Part shown: positions 32,008 through 32,389 of the stretch, one piece after another
How positions within the stretch are numbered: position 1 is the stretch's first letter
Layout: each line of letters begins with the position of its first letter
Assembly (NCBI GenBank): GCA_013203015.1
Contig: JABMPO010000052.1
Span: 1 to 32,389 of the forward strand
DNA from: Fidelibacterota bacterium
GTDB taxonomy: Bacteria; Fidelibacterota; Marinisomatia; Marinisomatales; TCS56
Length of the DNA stretch: 32,389 bases
Direction: 5' to 3'
Made by a program: the position numbers and the translations under genes
Notes under the pieces: model-generated
Seen by the model: only the letters and a program-made list of their open reading frames with translations
Told to the model about the DNA's origin: nothing
The model's database searches: none

Positions 32008-32389
32008 TTCAGTCCTATTATGCAGGCTGAATTGAGGGCTACCTGTTGCCCGGGTCCAGGGCTCTGCCAGGCGACTTTACCTGATCCCTGGAATTTTGGG
32101 ATCAAGCCGGCCGTACGGATGGTTTGCAAGGCTTTGCGCAGGCTCATCCCACGAATATCCGGGATTGTGCACTGATCCTCATTGGCCGCTGTTTTTACCT
32201 GCGCCATTGTTGACAGCGAAACCAGATGGTCCGTTGTCATTGTGACCGGAGGGGCAGTTAGCTGGGGGGTTAGGGAAGTAGGAACTGATATGGCTGAGGA
32301 GGCCAGTAGCAGGTCATCGTCCAGATTGATGATCCGCTGGGCTACTCGTTTAAATATGGGAGCGGCGCCAATGCTACCCCAATGATAAC
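32004..32389 (-). CDS. ftsI: FtsI/PBP-type transpeptidase with C-terminal PASTA domain, cut by the window edge
   Basis: Only the last 127 residues are in the window; the gene continues beyond the right edge. The visible part begins YHWGSIGAAPIFKRVAQRII, the usual end of a class B PBP transpeptidase domain (YxGGxxAAPvFk). A Thr/Pro linker follows, then one PASTA domain (starting CTIPDIRGMSLRKALQTI, with SPGPGQQV). The position before murE fits FtsI. The catalytic SxxK, SxN and KTG motifs lie outside the window. PASTA tails are usual in Gram-positive and FCB-type FtsI and absent from proteobacterial ones. Confidence 0.88.
   Translation of the reverse strand, partial: YHWGSIGAAPIFKRVAQRIINLDDDLLLASSAISVPTSLTPQLTAPPVTMTTDHLVSLSTMAQVKTAANEDQCTIPDIRGMSLRKALQTIRTAGLIPKFQGSGKVAWQSPGPGQQVALNSACIIGLK

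Overview
This is a compact, protein-coding stretch of a bacterial chromosome at roughly mid-40s % GC. It holds 34 genes, no rRNA, tRNA, CRISPR array, insertion sequence or phage gene, and no gap over 140 bp. The organism is diderm-like: it has a lipoprotein with a SPOR domain and a MurE with the meso-diaminopimelate motif DNPR. Three features lean towards the FCB side of the tree (Zixibacteria, KSB1 or Marinimicrobia-type lineages): a PASTA-tailed FtsI, an RNase III with Asn at a usually acidic catalytic position, and a long-form P5C dehydrogenase. That placement is inference, not something the sequence proves.

Layout. (1) 1-2558, plus strand: the 3' part of a polyprenyl synthetase, an archaeal-type bifunctional phosphoglucose/phosphomannose isomerase, and a bifunctional-nuclease (DUF151) protein with a UVR tail. 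(2) 9123 down to 2559, minus strand: yceD-rpmF-plsX-fabH-fabD-fabG-acpP-fabF-rnc, the classic fatty-acid initiation and elongation operon. It meets the plus-strand genes tail to tail with zero bases between. (3) 11222-9234, minus: a two-gene envelope module, a PKD-like/SPOR lipoprotein and an unrecognised polytopic membrane protein with an acidic tail, closed by a perfect 18-bp inverted repeat. (4) 16900-11255, minus: pruA, a COG2403-type GTPase (cyclic-2,3-diphosphoglycerate synthetase-like), sucC, sucD and ndk. (5) 18491-17028, minus: a GNAT acetyltransferase and dusB, divergent from rpmB (18554-18790, plus). (6) From the right edge down to 18928, minus: the division and cell wall (dcw) cluster ftsI(partial)-murE-murF-mraY-murD-ftsW-murG-murC-murB-ftsQ-ftsA-ftsZ, with adjoining or overlapping ends from ftsI through ftsA.

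How the genes work together. The dcw genes build the meso-DAP peptidoglycan precursor (MurE, MurF, MurD, MurC, MurB), move it to lipid carrier (MraY, MurG), polymerise it at the septum (FtsW, FtsI) and assemble the Z-ring (FtsQ, FtsA, FtsZ). The fab operon supplies acyl chains, and PlsX couples them to phospholipid synthesis. SucCD makes ATP or GTP from succinyl-CoA, and Ndk equalises the nucleotide pools. PruA feeds glutamate toward 2-oxoglutarate.

Most of the window is conserved housekeeping. The least understood parts are the SPOR lipoprotein/membrane-protein pair, the COG2403 GTPase with its own terminator and an upstream palindrome, and the expression signals: very short or absent leaders, three fab/rnc genes in one frame separated by single stops, and a terminator buried in the opposing rnc gene. 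No clearly new multi-gene system was found. Several start codons were moved from the longest possible ORF on the basis of Shine-Dalgarno (SD) position and family alignment; each case is stated.
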